In this document: piece by piece, positions 63,218 to 64,000 of the stretch | Layout: each line of letters opens with the position of its first letter | Numbering within the stretch: position 1 is the first letter of the stretch | Assembly: GCA_021325375.1 (NCBI GenBank) | Contig: JAJPHG010000002.1 | Span: 1-64,000, forward strand | Source: Alphaproteobacteria bacterium | GTDB lineage: Bacteria; Pseudomonadota; Alphaproteobacteria; Micropepsales; Micropepsaceae | Length of the DNA stretch: 64,000 bases | Direction: 5' to 3' | The notes under the pieces: generated by a model | Seen by the model: only the letters and a program-made list of their open reading frames with translations | What the model was told of the DNA's origin: nothing | Database searches by the model: none | Position numbers and translations under genes: made by a program

Positions 63218-64000
63218 AGCCCACCGTCCAGGGAAAGCACGAAGATGCCGCGATCGGGCCGGCTCGGATCGTTGTCGACATGGGCGATCTCGAGCCTGTT
63301 CATGCAGAGATAGCCCGCGCGCGCGCCGTCGACGGCCGGATCGTCGACGCGCTGGAACTTGGTCACTTCCACGGCGGCTATGCCGTCCACCTGCTGCGCC
63401 GCGGCGATCAGCGGGCTCACATAGATGGTCTGGCCGAAGGTGAAGTTGGACGGATTGAGCAGCCCCGGCGAGCCGTTCGGCATGTTCGCCGAGGTGAAGA
63501 TGCCCATCAGCGCCTGGCGCACCTGGGAGCGGAAATAGCCGGGCTTCACGCAGACATGCATCTCGATGCGCAGGCCGACGATGAGCGCCTGCTCGACCTC
63601 GACGTCGACGCCCATCATGCGCACGGTGTCGAGCTCGCTCTTCAGCGAGCCCGCGAACGTCGCGGCCCAGGGCAGCTCGTTCGCCGGATCGGCGGTGACG
63701 AAGGCGGTGCGCCAGCTTCCGGTCCAGCGCAGGCTCGCGCGCGCCTCGCGGATGCGCGCGTCACGCATCGCGGCCACGCCGTAATCGTCCTCGGTGACGG
63801 CACGCAACTGCGTGCGGAACTGGAAAGGCGCGTTCTGACGGATGCTCTCCGGCGTCTCGGGATCGCGCCCGCCGGCGCCGCCTATGGGATTGCTCACGCC
63901 CGTGATCACGGAATAGTCGGTCGGGACGGACGGTATGGGCGGTGAGACGTGGCCGAACGTCCCGGCGCCGACATTGCCGAGCGTCCCGTTGCCGGTGCGA
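63214..64000 (-). CDS. Putative baseplate protein (TIGR02243/gpJ-like), C-terminal part
   Basis: Open at the right edge of the window; 262 residues seen. TGNGTLGNVGAGTFGHV and VSNPIGGAGGRDPETPESIR lead into FRTQLRAVTEDDYGVAAMRD and VKPGYFRSQVRQALMGIFTS, the C-terminal half of the J-like baseplate wedge family. The last segment IFVLSLDGGL ends with the stop overlapping the next start. A second baseplate component in the same operon is normal for these particles; the rest and the sheath and tube genes should lie beyond 64 kb. Confidence 0.85.
   Translation of the reverse strand, partial: RTGNGTLGNVGAGTFGHVSPPIPSVPTDYSVITGVSNPIGGAGGRDPETPESIRQNAPFQFRTQLRAVTEDDYGVAAMRDARIREARASLRWTGSWRTAFVTADPANELPWAATFAGSLKSELDTVRMMGVDVEVEQALIVGLRIEMHVCVKPGYFRSQVRQALMGIFTSANMPNGSPGLLNPSNFTFGQTIYVSPLIAAAQQVDGIAAVEVTKFQRVDDPAVDGARAGYLCMNRLEIAHVDNDPSRPDRGIFVLSLDGGL

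Noticed and set aside
60281-63313. 1010-codon plus-strand frame opposite the baseplate gene
   Set aside because: Same reason: Arg/His/Glu-rich composition of an antisense frame; the minus-strand protein has clear baseplate motifs.

Overview
The window is a high-GC, densely coded chromosome segment of an alphaproteobacterium. The lineage call rests on the run ppx, rlmE, guaB, rsmB, guaA (13.1 to 3.3 kb), on a C-terminal DUF4167 protein, an HWE-type histidine kinase, and an NHEJ pair (Ku plus a LigD ligase). A Rhizomicrobium-like or other soil alphaproteobacterium would fit, but the genus is a guess. No rRNA or CRISPR array is present; there is one tRNA, tRNA-Gln(CTG).

Layout. 0-3.3 kb: end of a RibD-C/DHFR-family gene, an rpiB remnant joined to a 71-bp copy of the guaA 3' end, then an AT-richer pair of genes (DUF262 protein plus PIN-like nuclease) that abuts the intact guaA 3' end. 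This looks like a small genomic-island remnant carrying a possible defence pair at the well-known guaA integration site. 3.3-15 kb: core purine and RNA-modification genes (guaA, rsmB, guaB, ppx-rlmE) with accessory genes between them. The rsmB gene carries an in-frame palindromic repeat insertion, and ppx and rlmE share one uninterrupted reading frame. 15-17 kb: tRNA-Gln followed by decayed mobile DNA (a serine recombinase lacking its N-terminus and a frameshifted orphan). 17-20 kb: LysR regulator, aldehyde dehydrogenase and a broken SDR gene.

20-29 kb: an envelope, copper and redox module: copC-copD with a beta-barrel-like partner, DUF2946, cytochrome b561, a secreted protein, folE, a lone tatA, a cupredoxin, a Tat-exported metallophosphoesterase, and an ECF sigma factor with its zinc-type anti-sigma factor. 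Four promoters in this stretch share GGAATAA-N15-(G/A)GTC, including the one in front of the sigma gene itself, so a local autoregulated ECF regulon is predicted. 29-37.5 kb: AraC regulator, a three-subunit molybdenum aldehyde oxidoreductase of the PaoABC kind, a DUF5996 protein, and an HxlR regulator divergent from an azoreductase-MFS pair, with an inverted repeat between them. 38-40.5 kb: an ECF42-type sigma factor with its DGPF/YCII partner. 40.7-47.5 kb: two sensor kinases, a Crp/Fnr regulator, small secreted and stress proteins, and a 256-bp nested palindromic element.

47.5-51 kb: acetyl-esterase, then a 50-residue ORF, LigD ligase domain and Ku (DNA end joining). 52.4-64 kb: a minus-strand operon of a contractile-injection-type particle: two TIGR02243-type baseplate proteins (the first runs off the window), a tail protein, a 1013-residue DUF6519 protein with a proline-rich linker and Ig-like end, a DUF6734 glycosyltransferase-like protein, and a DUF4157 protein with two HExxH motifs that is the best cargo or maturation-protease candidate. 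Most junctions in this operon overlap by 4 bp, so the products are probably made together.
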